From assembly GCA_008501735.1 (NCBI GenBank), contig QQUF01000040.1, positions 124,001-188,000 on the forward strand: DNA of 64,000 bases, given 5' to 3'. Of the stretch, positions 34,375-41,922 are shown one piece after another (position 1 is the stretch's first letter; every line of letters starts with the position of its first letter). The DNA comes from Calditrichota bacterium. Its GTDB lineage: Bacteria; CLD3. The notes beneath the pieces were generated by a model that saw only the letters and a list, made by a program, of their open reading frames with translations, had not been told where the DNA came from and did not search any database. Position numbers and translations under genes: made by a program.

Positions 34375-35781
34375 TTATAAAATAAACCAAACGATTACGA
34401 AGATTGGAACTAAAATTGGAATCGAGTATTTTACAGCATACTGAGCGAAAGCAGGCATTTCAACGCCATTTTGTTCAGCAATTGATTTTACCATAAAGTT
34501 CGGTGCATTTCCGATGTAAGTCATTGCACCAAAGAATACTGCTGCTACTGAAATTGCTTCCAAATACCTAAAACCTTCTGCTCCACTTGCAATCAAATCG
34601 TGAGGAACTGGGAAACTAACTCCAAATTTTCCTAAAGCTGCACTGAGGAAGTTTAAGTAAGTTGGTGCGTTATCCAAAACTCCTGAAAGAGCTCCTGTTG
34701 CCCAATAAAAAGTATTAACGTCAAGTTTGTCGCCGTTTGTTGCTGCAAAGTTTCCGATTAGGCTAAGAGCAGGTTGCATTGTTAAAAAGATTCCGATAAA
34801 CAAGTAAGCTACTTCGAGAATTGGCTCAAAGTTGAAATCGTTTTCTTTCATTGCTTCTTTATTAGAAGTTTTATAAGCTACAAATGCGATTGCAAAAAAT
34901 AGAATTTCTCTTAATCCGAAAAGGTGGAAAGTGTAACCTTTAATAGTTTTTAGAATGTCGTGTAAAGGACCGGAAGTAATTACTGCTGGGTCAAGGAAGA
35001 TACAACCAACAGTTGCTAAAATATAAATTAGGCTTTTGAGTCCAACAAATTCTAATTTTCCACTCATTTCAGTTGAATCATCTTCGCCGTCTTTATTTCT
35101 TGAGTCAATTATAAAAAATACTACTACAACAAGACCAACACCAATTATCCAGAAATGCCAAAGATGAGTTAATGTCCAAAAAAATGGAACACCTTTCAAA
35201 AATCCTAAGAAAAGTGGTGGGTCGCCGATTGGAGTCAAAACTCCACCAATGTTCGAAACAACAAAAATGAAAAATATTATGTGGTAAGGTTTCAAACGAC
35301 CTTTATTAATTTTCATAAAAGGGCGAATGAGAAGCATTGAAGCTCCTGTTGTTGCCATTAAGTTTGCTAAAAAAGCACCAATTATTAAAATTGCTGAATT
35401 CAGCATTGGTGTAGCCTTTTTGTGAATTCGGATTAGGATTCCACCTGAAGCAATGAAAAGTGGTGTTAGTAAACCTATAAAAGAAAAATACTCTTCACCA
35501 GCGTGAATCAAAGTTGTTGTGTCGTGAAGAACAAAGATGTAATAGGAACCAGTTATCAAACCAAGAAGTGCAGCAATTTTGCCGTAATTATGATGCCAAA
35601 AGTGTGCATAAAATAGAGGTCCAGTTGCAATCATTAAAAGTAGAATCACAAATGGTAAAGTCATCCAAGGAGTTGGAAGTTCTCCTCCAGAGCCTGCAAA
35701 AACAGGTAAAGAGTTTAGTAAAATTATTGTCAGAATTAAAAACGGTGTAAGAATAACTTTATGGAGTTTTGGTCTTTTCAA
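34375..35781 (-). CDS. Sodium:proton antiporter / citrate-transporter-like membrane protein
   Basis: A 468-aa polytopic protein of the ion transporter (IT) superfamily, related to NhaD and CitMHS-type carriers. Two inverted repeats with signature loops are visible: GASMLLIRPFMKIN and NIGGVLTPIGDPPLFLGFLKGVPFFW in the first half, and GVLDNAPTYLNFLSAALGKFG with AMTYIGNAPNFMVKSIAEQNGVEMP in the second. The start is a TTG with an AAGGAT ribosome site 7 nt upstream. Expected role: sodium/proton antiport or organic-acid exchange in the inner membrane; substrate uncertain. It is followed by the L,D-transpeptidase. Confidence 0.87.
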   Translation of the reverse strand: MKRPKLHKVILTPFLILTIILLNSLPVFAGSGGELPTPWMTLPFVILLLMIATGPLFYAHFWHHNYGKIAALLGLITGSYYIFVLHDTTTLIHAGEEYFSFIGLLTPLFIASGGILIRIHKKATPMLNSAILIIGAFLANLMATTGASMLLIRPFMKINKGRLKPYHIIFFIFVVSNIGGVLTPIGDPPLFLGFLKGVPFFWTLTHLWHFWIIGVGLVVVVFFIIDSRNKDGEDDSTEMSGKLEFVGLKSLIYILATVGCIFLDPAVITSGPLHDILKTIKGYTFHLFGLREILFFAIAFVAYKTSNKEAMKENDFNFEPILEVAYLFIGIFLTMQPALSLIGNFAATNGDKLDVNTFYWATGALSGVLDNAPTYLNFLSAALGKFGVSFPVPHDLIASGAEGFRYLEAISVAAVFFGAMTYIGNAPNFMVKSIAEQNGVEMPAFAQYAVKYSIPILVPIFVIVWFIL

Positions 35782-35831
35782 CTTGAAATCCTTGTTTTTA
35801 TTTAGTTTTTAATGAGAACTGAAGTTTTTAT

Positions 35832-36728
35832 TTAGTAATTCTCTAATGAGCTATTCAAATAAAAGTAGTCTAAAGGGTTCACAAAAGTTCCGTTGTGCTT
35901 GATTTCATAGTGAAGATGATAACCTGTAGAACGACCACTATTTCCGACTAAACCAATTAAATCACCTTTTTTGACTTTCTGACCTCTTCTGACTTTGCTT
36001 ACATAAAGATGCCCATAAGCTGTTTGGTAACCAAATTCGTGTTTGATTCGGACAAATTTCCCATACCCACCATTCCTGCCTGAAAATCTTACAACTCCAT
36101 CTGCAGTCGCATAGACAGGAGTTCTTTTCGGAGCAGCTAAGTCAATTCCGTTGTGTTTACGAATTTTTGAGGTAAAAGGGTCAAATCTTCTTCCGAATTT
36201 ATCAGTTAATCTACCTCTTGGAACAGGGTTTGCTGTAGGAATTCCTCTTACGATTTGGATATTTTGCTCCAAAGTCGAAATAATTTGTTCGTATTCTTGT
36301 TGAGTGTTTTTTAACTCGGTTTCAAAATTTGAAAGTTTATTTACTACATCTTCCGAAAAAGTTCTGTAGTCGGCGACATTCATTTCTTCGTAATCATAAA
36401 ATTCAAGGAAGTCAGTTTCGGAAGATTCGTCGTTCCAAACAGTTGGAAGCGAAGCCGCTAATCTGAGATCATTTTCTCTTACTTGGATTTCTTTTAGTTC
36501 TTTTTCAAATCGGTCTAACTTGTTGTTTGCTAGTTCAAACTGACGAGTTAGTTTCTGATTTTCAGAACGGAGTCTTAGAATCTCTTCGTGTCGGTAATAT
36601 TTTGTGTAAAAATCAAAACCAACAAGAAAAATCAAAACCAAAGAAATTAGGGTAGAAACAGTAAGTAAAAATTTTCTGATGCCAAATTTGCTTCTCTTAG
36701 GTTGAGCAGCTTCATTTAACTTTTGCAT
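35832..36728 (-). CDS. M23 family peptidoglycan endopeptidase
   Basis: A 298-aa protein with a single N-terminal helix (LLTVSTLISLVLIFLVGF), a coiled coil (about 48-95), and a C-terminal LytM/M23 domain. The zinc ligands lie in KHNGIDLAAP (H-x3-D) and TGYHLHYEIK (H-x-H), and the domain includes GYGKFVRIKHEFGYQTAYGHL. With all ligands present it should cleave peptidoglycan crosslinks from a membrane anchor, unlike EnvC-type inactive activators. It is located after rpsA but is separated by that gene's strong terminator and so has its own promoter. Confidence 0.9.
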   Translation of the reverse strand: MQKLNEAAQPKRSKFGIRKFLLTVSTLISLVLIFLVGFDFYTKYYRHEEILRLRSENQKLTRQFELANNKLDRFEKELKEIQVRENDLRLAASLPTVWNDESSETDFLEFYDYEEMNVADYRTFSEDVVNKLSNFETELKNTQQEYEQIISTLEQNIQIVRGIPTANPVPRGRLTDKFGRRFDPFTSKIRKHNGIDLAAPKRTPVYATADGVVRFSGRNGGYGKFVRIKHEFGYQTAYGHLYVSKVRRGQKVKKGDLIGLVGNSGRSTGYHLHYEIKHNGTFVNPLDYFYLNSSLENY

Positions 36729-36832
36729 TCAAAAAATTCTCTTTCGTTTAGTTAAAAGATTGCCGAATTTAATTCTTTAAGTTTTAATCTCCAAGAAAAA
36801 TTGAATTCGGGATTTCGGTAAGCAAAATAATT

Positions 36833-36873
36833 TTTGCAAAAAAAAAGCCGAGACTTTTAAATCTCGGCTTTAA
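36833..36873 (-). terminator. Terminator of rpsA
   Basis: 10-bp stem AAAGCCGAGA/TCTCGGCTTT (36844-36853, 36862-36871) with an 8-nt loop, followed on the minus strand by nine consecutive Ts. It ends 18 bp past the rpsA stop. Confidence 0.92.
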
Positions 36874-36888
36874 AAAGAAAGTAAGATT

Positions 36889-39054
36889 CTATTTTTTTTC
36901 TTTTTTAGGTTTTTCTTCAGATGAAGTTTCTTCTTTAGTTTCAGCAGGAGCTTCTTCTGTTTTTTCTTCTGCAACAGGTTCAGCAACTTCTTCAACTTCT
37001 GCTTTAATGTCTTCGACAGCTTCTTTAACTTCCTCGACTACATCTTTAACAGTTTCGACTACATCTTCGACTTTTTCCTTAACGGTTTCGACTACTTCCT
37101 CAACTGCTTCTACAACAGTTTCAGTTTCTTCTTTAGCTTTTTCTACAACTTCTTCGACTACTGTTTCAGTAACTTCTTCAACAGTTTCTTCCGCTTTTGC
37201 AGATTCTTTTTCATTGTATTCGTCAACAAGCTTAGACTCTTCTTTTTTCAAGTGCTCAGTTTGTGAGAAAACAATTTTCTTTTCATCTTTGCTAAATTCG
37301 ATAACAGCAAGGTCTAAAATATCACCTTCTTGAACATTTCTGTCATTTTCAAGGTGAGAATTAGGAACGAAACCTTCAACTCCATCAAGCACTTCGACAA
37401 TGACACCTTTATCAATCATTCTGATAATTGCACCTTTGACAGAAGTTCCTTCTGCAAGTTGTGATTCGAAACTATCCCAAGGGTTTTCGTCGATTTGTTT
37501 GTGTCCAAGAGCGATTCTTCTTTCTTCTCTGTTGATTGAAAGAACAACAACTTCGATTTCTTGTCCTTTAGAAACTATTTCGCCAGGGTGGCGAACTTTT
37601 TTCGTCCAAGAAAGGTCAGAAATGTGGACTAAACCGTCGATTCCTTCTTCGAGTTCAACGAATGCACCAAAGTTTGTTAAGTTTCTAACAATTCCTTTGT
37701 GAGTTGAACCGATTGGAAATCTGTCTTCAAGACTTTCCCAAGGATCTGGTTCGATTTGTTTTAATCCGAGAGAAATTTTTCTGACTTCTGGTTCGATGCT
37801 GAGAATTACAGCTTCAACTTGTTCACCAACAGTCAAAAGTTTAGAAGGGTGTTTGATATGTTGACTCCAAGACATTTCTGAAATGTGAATCAAACCTTCG
37901 ATACCTTTTTCAAGTTCGACAAAAGCACCGTAATCAGTGATACTCACAACTTTACCTTTAACGATATCGTTGACGTTGTACCTAGTTTCCATATTTTCCC
38001 AAGGCTGTGGTTTCAAGAGTTTCAAGCTAAGTGAAATTCTTGTTTTCTCTTCATCGTAATCGGTAATCATAACGTCTAATTCTTCATCTAAGCTGACAAC
38101 TTCGCTTGGGTGAGAAATTCTTCCCCAAGAAAGGTCTGTGATGTGAAGAAGTCCGTCAACTCCGCCAAGGTCAATAAATGCACCAAAGTCAGTGATGTTT
38201 TTGACTGTTCCTTTAAGAGTAACACCTTTTTCGATTTTTTCGAGAGTCTCAACACGTTTGCCTTTGAGTGATTCTTCAATCAATGCTCTGTGTGAAACGA
38301 CGATATTTTTTCTTGCTTCATTAACTTTAGCAATTTTGAATTCCATCTCTTTTCCGATGAGAGCATCAAAATCACGAACTGGTTTGACATCGATTTGCGA
38401 ACCAGGTAAGAAAGCGTCAACACCACGAAGGTCAACAACGATTCCACCTTTAATTCTACGAGTACAAACACCTGTGATAATTTCTTCACTTTCGGCTTTT
38501 GCGACAAGTTCGCTCCAACGTTCCATAAACTCGGCTTTTCTTCTCGAAAGAATCATATTGCCGTGTCTGTCTTCCATTGTTTGAATATAAACTTTGACTG
38601 AATCTCCGACTTTAAGTTCTTCGAGATTGTCAAATTCTTCAACGGAAATGCTGCCTTCTGTTTTGAAACCGATGTCAATGATAACGTCTTTGTTACCAAT
38701 TGTTACGATTTCTCCTGCGACAACTTCTTCCTCATTAATTTGAGAGAAAGTTCTGTCGTAGAGACCTTCCATTTCAGTCATTTGTTCGAGACTATATTCA
38801 GACTCTTCTTCTAAATCTTCGAGCTTGACCCAGACTTCTTCGTCTGACTCTTCTGCGATTTCGTGAGCCTTTTTCTTAGGCTCTACTTTCTTTTCTTCAA
38901 CTGCTTCTACTTTAACTTCTTCAGTCTTAGTTTCTTCAGTTTTTTCTTCAACAACTTCTGCCTTTGTTTCAGAATCATTAGTTTTAGCTACTGTTTCGTT
39001 TGTCTCAGCTGCTTCAACGTTAGATGATTCTTCGTTTTTGTTTGTTTCTGTCAT
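36889..39054 (-). CDS. rpsA: 30S ribosomal protein S1, six S1 domains, with long acidic tails
   Basis: A 721-aa S1 protein. Six OB-fold S1 domains run from about residue 110 to 595; domains 3-5 carry the classical FGAF(V/I)(E/D)L and G-L-(L/V)-H-I-(S/T) signatures. S1 delivers mRNA to the 30S subunit. A Glu/Lys/Thr-rich N-terminal tail of about 110 residues and a C-terminal tail of about 125 residues, built of Val/Glu/Lys heptad-like repeats, make it longer than the E. coli protein (557 aa). It lies 52 bp after cmk, the classical cmk-rpsA order. The 5' leader has a small hairpin and the strong ribosome site GCAGGAG. A terminator follows. Confidence 0.96.
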   Translation of the reverse strand: MTETNKNEESSNVEAAETNETVAKTNDSETKAEVVEEKTEETKTEEVKVEAVEEKKVEPKKKAHEIAEESDEEVWVKLEDLEEESEYSLEQMTEMEGLYDRTFSQINEEEVVAGEIVTIGNKDVIIDIGFKTEGSISVEEFDNLEELKVGDSVKVYIQTMEDRHGNMILSRRKAEFMERWSELVAKAESEEIITGVCTRRIKGGIVVDLRGVDAFLPGSQIDVKPVRDFDALIGKEMEFKIAKVNEARKNIVVSHRALIEESLKGKRVETLEKIEKGVTLKGTVKNITDFGAFIDLGGVDGLLHITDLSWGRISHPSEVVSLDEELDVMITDYDEEKTRISLSLKLLKPQPWENMETRYNVNDIVKGKVVSITDYGAFVELEKGIEGLIHISEMSWSQHIKHPSKLLTVGEQVEAVILSIEPEVRKISLGLKQIEPDPWESLEDRFPIGSTHKGIVRNLTNFGAFVELEEGIDGLVHISDLSWTKKVRHPGEIVSKGQEIEVVVLSINREERRIALGHKQIDENPWDSFESQLAEGTSVKGAIIRMIDKGVIVEVLDGVEGFVPNSHLENDRNVQEGDILDLAVIEFSKDEKKIVFSQTEHLKKEESKLVDEYNEKESAKAEETVEEVTETVVEEVVEKAKEETETVVEAVEEVVETVKEKVEDVVETVKDVVEEVKEAVEDIKAEVEEVAEPVAEEKTEEAPAETKEETSSEEKPKKEKK

Positions 39055-39081
39055 TAAAAACTCCTGCGGTGTTTTTTTATG

Positions 39082-39094
39082 CTCCCCAAGGGAG
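39082..39094 (-). promoter_or_regulatory. Small leader hairpin ahead of rpsA
   Basis: CTCCC/GGGAG stem with a 3-nt loop in the 52-bp cmk-rpsA spacer, followed by A/T-rich DNA and the GGAG ribosome site of rpsA. S1 is autoregulated through its leader in other bacteria; this hairpin may contribute, but it is short. Confidence 0.35.
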
Positions 39095-39106
39095 ACTTTT
39101 TATTTT

Positions 39107-39775
39107 CTAAATTTTCTTCGTTTTTTGGTAAATGAAATCAACTTGCTCTTCCAAACTCAAATCTGAAGTATCCAATAAAATTGAATCTTCAGCAGGTTTT
39201 AGAGGTGAATGTTTACGATTTGAATCGTATTCATCACGCTTTTTAATTTCATCTACAATTTCGTCAAAAGAAGCCGAGATTCCTTTTGCTTCGTAATCAA
39301 TAAGTCTTCTTTTGGCTCTAACTTCTGGAGTTGCGACCATAAAGATTTTCAAATCAGCATTTGTAAAAACGACTGTTCCGATGTCTCTACCGTCAACAAC
39401 CCAACTTCCTGTTTGTCCGATTTGCCTTTGAAGAGCAACCATCTTTTTTCGGACTTCGGGAATGTTAGAAATTTTGCTAATCGCTTTGTTAATTTCAGGA
39501 GTTCGAATTGCTTCACTCACATCTTTTTCGTCAAGTAAGACAGTTAAGCCTTTTTCGGAATAGTTGAGAGAAATTTTTGTTGAATCCAAAACTCTCTGAA
39601 TTTCGGCAATATTTTTAAGGTCAACATTTTCTTCTAAAAATTTTAGGGTAATTGCTCGATACATTGCTCCAGTGTCTAAGTAGCCGATTTTGAGTTTCGT
39701 AGCTAAAAGCTTAGCTGTTGTACTTTTTCCTGAAGCGGCAGGTCCGTCAATTGCAATCAAAATTTTGTTTGGCAA
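39107..39775 (-). CDS. cmk: Cytidylate kinase
   Basis: A 222-aa CMP kinase: P-loop IAIDGPAASGKSTTAKLLA, YLDTGAMYRAITL, the NMP-binding region SYSEKGLTV...VSEAIRTPEI, and VVDGRDIGTVVFTNADLKIFMVA are all diagnostic. It phosphorylates CMP and dCMP. The start is TTG (39773-39775) with a weak AGAG ribosome site. Normal length. It is immediately upstream of rpsA on the minus strand, the conserved bacterial arrangement. Confidence 0.96.
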   Translation of the reverse strand: MPNKILIAIDGPAASGKSTTAKLLATKLKIGYLDTGAMYRAITLKFLEENVDLKNIAEIQRVLDSTKISLNYSEKGLTVLLDEKDVSEAIRTPEINKAISKISNIPEVRKKMVALQRQIGQTGSWVVDGRDIGTVVFTNADLKIFMVATPEVRAKRRLIDYEAKGISASFDEIVDEIKKRDEYDSNRKHSPLKPAEDSILLDTSDLSLEEQVDFIYQKTKKI

Positions 39776-39862
39776 AAAATATTTTCTCTTTTAATTTGCA
39801 CGTCATAATTAACCGTTTTTAACGATTTTTTAAAGCTAAACAATTTAAGAGATTAACTAATT

Positions 39863-41005
39863 TTGTCAAAACAAAAAATATTTTTACAAAGCATCATTTT
39901 ATGCCTATCTGCTTTAGTTTCATTTGGTTGTGGTCAGAAGAAAATTATACAACCTGTTGTCCCTTTTGAAAGTGTAAAAACTCACAAAGAATTGCATTCA
40001 TTTGTTGCTTTTGGTTGCCACGGAACAACTTTAATGTACCGAATTGGGAAAGATAAACTCCGACCGACGATAAAAGAATACAAACAAGAAATGGTCGCTA
40101 AAACTCTTTGGGGGAATTTTCAGAAAGACAGATTTGAGAATTTGATTTTTCTTGGAGATAATTTTTATCAAAATGGACTTTCACCAAATGTTGAAATGAG
40201 AGAAAAACAAATCGAATCTGTATTTGGTAAAAATTACCAAAACATTGTCGAGGAAATCGGTAAAGGAAATGTTCACGCAGTTCCCGGAAATCACGATTAC
40301 CAAGCAAAAGATTCTGATGGAAATTTCACCATTACTTTTCAAGAACAAGTGAATTGGACTTTTCATTACTCAACACCAACTTCAACATTTTTGGCTGATA
40401 GCACTTTACAAATAATTTGGATTGATTCCGAGACAATGTTGTCTTTGCACGAAGGTTCTGAAAAATACTACGAAGCCTTAAAGACTGAACTTCAAAAATA
40501 CAATCAAAATCCAAAGGTTATTTGGCGAAGTTTGGCTTTACATCACCCAATTCAAACTTATGGTAAACACGGCGGAGCAAGAAATTATGGAAGTTTTATA
40601 AAATTTATTGAGCCTGTTTTACACTTTTTTACGAATCCGTTTAAGCAAGACATTTACTCTGTGAGTTCACAAAATTTTCTTGAAAAATTACGAAATTCAA
40701 TAATTGAGAGTGGAGTGAAAGTTGATTTTAGTTTTTCAGCACACGAACACAGTTTACACTTTATCGAAGAAGAGCAGGAAAATCCGTTGTTGCCAAAATT
40801 CGTAGTAATTTCTGGAGCAGCAGGAAAAACCACCGAAGTTTTTGAAAGCCAACCTGAAAAAGGAATTTGGAATGCGTCAAATTTTGGTTTTGCAAGATTC
40901 TACATAAATTCAAAAGAAATCGAAGTCGTCTTTTTCGACGGAGAAACAGGCGATATAATTTCGTGGGAAAATGGCAAGAAGACTAAGTTCTTGATTAGGA
41001 AATAG
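39863..41005 (+). CDS. Calcineurin-like metallophosphoesterase lipoprotein (acid phosphatase type)
   Basis: A 380-aa lipoprotein with a TTG start, a signal peptide and the lipobox VSFGC. The binuclear-metal phosphoesterase motifs are in order: AFGCHG, LGDNFYQNGL, VPGNHDYQ, LHHPIQTYGKHG and SAHEHSLHF. GDNFY and GNHDY are characteristic of purple acid phosphatase-like enzymes (tartrate-resistant type). It should hydrolyse phosphate esters in the periplasm or at the surface. The encoded C-terminus ENGKKTKFLIRK is duplicated about 0.9 kb downstream. A TTTAATTTGC element lies 64 bp upstream. Confidence 0.88.
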   Translation: MSKQKIFLQSIILCLSALVSFGCGQKKIIQPVVPFESVKTHKELHSFVAFGCHGTTLMYRIGKDKLRPTIKEYKQEMVAKTLWGNFQKDRFENLIFLGDNFYQNGLSPNVEMREKQIESVFGKNYQNIVEEIGKGNVHAVPGNHDYQAKDSDGNFTITFQEQVNWTFHYSTPTSTFLADSTLQIIWIDSETMLSLHEGSEKYYEALKTELQKYNQNPKVIWRSLALHHPIQTYGKHGGARNYGSFIKFIEPVLHFFTNPFKQDIYSVSSQNFLEKLRNSIIESGVKVDFSFSAHEHSLHFIEEEQENPLLPKFVVISGAAGKTTEVFESQPEKGIWNASNFGFARFYINSKEIEVVFFDGETGDIISWENGKKTKFLIRK

Positions 41006-41027
41006 ATTTTGGAAGAAATTACTCACC

Positions 41028-41783
41028 TTAGTTTCCAAAAACATTGTTTAAGTTAATATTTACTCCATAAGACATTATGAGCGGTTGGTATGAAAAGTCA
41101 TCAAATTCCTTATTGTTCAAAAGAAATGAAAAACCGATTTGTATAACACCTTTAATATTTTCATTACCAATTTTAGATGTTAGAACAGGTTCTATAAAAA
41201 ATTTTGAATAATTTTCCGTTAAATTTATCTCTTCAGAAAAAGTTGAGTACCAAAAGTATTTGGTAAGGTCTTGCTTTGCCTTTAAAAATGAAAATCGTGA
41301 AGAAAGACTTATTGAAAATAGTTTGTCCTTTCTAACAGAAAGAAAAGATGGCTGAATAAAAAAACGTTTCAATTTCACACTGTTAGAGGTATAAGGAGGT
41401 AAGAAAAACCCATCTCCGGAAGAGGCACTTTTGAGATTTCCAAATCCATAACCTCCGTAAACCTCAAAATTTAGAGAACTATTTACTTCTGTAAAATACC
41501 CAGTACCAAATTCAATAAACTTATGTTCCTGATAATTATCATCTGAGTTATTATTTTTACCGATGTAGCTACCATTCACCATTAAACCAATGTTGTCAGT
41601 TGCAGCAAATGCTAATTGTCCGTCAAGACCAGACAAACCTAAATAACCGCCAATATGAATATCATTTTTTTCTGATAATGATGGAGTGCTTATAACATTT
41701 GGAAGATAAGTTGGAGAACAGTTAAATAAGATGAATGGAAGGAACAATATTCCCAAAATAGCTTTAATTTTCTCGTTTAACAT
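41028..41783 (-). CDS. Lipoprotein with predicted outer-membrane beta-barrel
   Basis: A 251-aa protein with a signal sequence containing a lipobox-like FNC (Cys22), then alternating amphipathic strands (DIHIGGYLGLSGLDGQLAFAATDNIGLMVNGSYI; FGTGYFTEVNSSLNFEVYGGYGFGN) and a C-terminal GVNINLNNVFGN. It resembles small barrel proteins common in Bacteroidota; function unknown. It lies in reverse orientation between the 3' end of the metallophosphoesterase gene and a second copy of that gene's last codons, so it may occupy a former duplication. Confidence 0.6.
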   Translation of the reverse strand: MLNEKIKAILGILFLPFILFNCSPTYLPNVISTPSLSEKNDIHIGGYLGLSGLDGQLAFAATDNIGLMVNGSYIGKNNNSDDNYQEHKFIEFGTGYFTEVNSSLNFEVYGGYGFGNLKSASSGDGFFLPPYTSNSVKLKRFFIQPSFLSVRKDKLFSISLSSRFSFLKAKQDLTKYFWYSTFSEEINLTENYSKFFIEPVLTSKIGNENIKGVIQIGFSFLLNNKEFDDFSYQPLIMSYGVNINLNNVFGN

Positions 41784-41888
41784 TTATTGTAATCCAATTT
41801 TGATATTTTTGAGTCAGATTAAAATAACAAATTAATCGAATAAAAAAGAAATACTAAATTATACCCCACTTTTACTTTTTTTTTCGTA

Positions 41889-41922
41889 GAAAATGGCAAA
41901 AAGACTAAGTTTTTGATTAGGA
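41889..41922 (+). pseudogene. Remnant copy of the metallophosphoesterase C-terminal codons
   Basis: This segment repeats 40967-41002 and still encodes ENGKKTKFLIRK exactly; the differences seen (AAG to AAA, TTC to TTT) are synonymous third-position changes. It overlaps the 3' end of cusA by a few bases. It looks like the last piece of a duplicated metallophosphoesterase gene, the rest of which has been lost. Confidence 0.6.

Noticed and set aside
37007-37333. Ser/Thr-rich ORF on the plus strand opposite rpsA
   Set aside because: It is the complement of the Glu/Val/Lys repeats of the S1 tail; low-complexity coding sequence leaves the other frames open. No ribosome site.
38088-38584. Overlapping ORFs on both strands inside rpsA
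   Set aside because: They are shadows of the S1 domains; the rpsA frame carries all conserved motifs.
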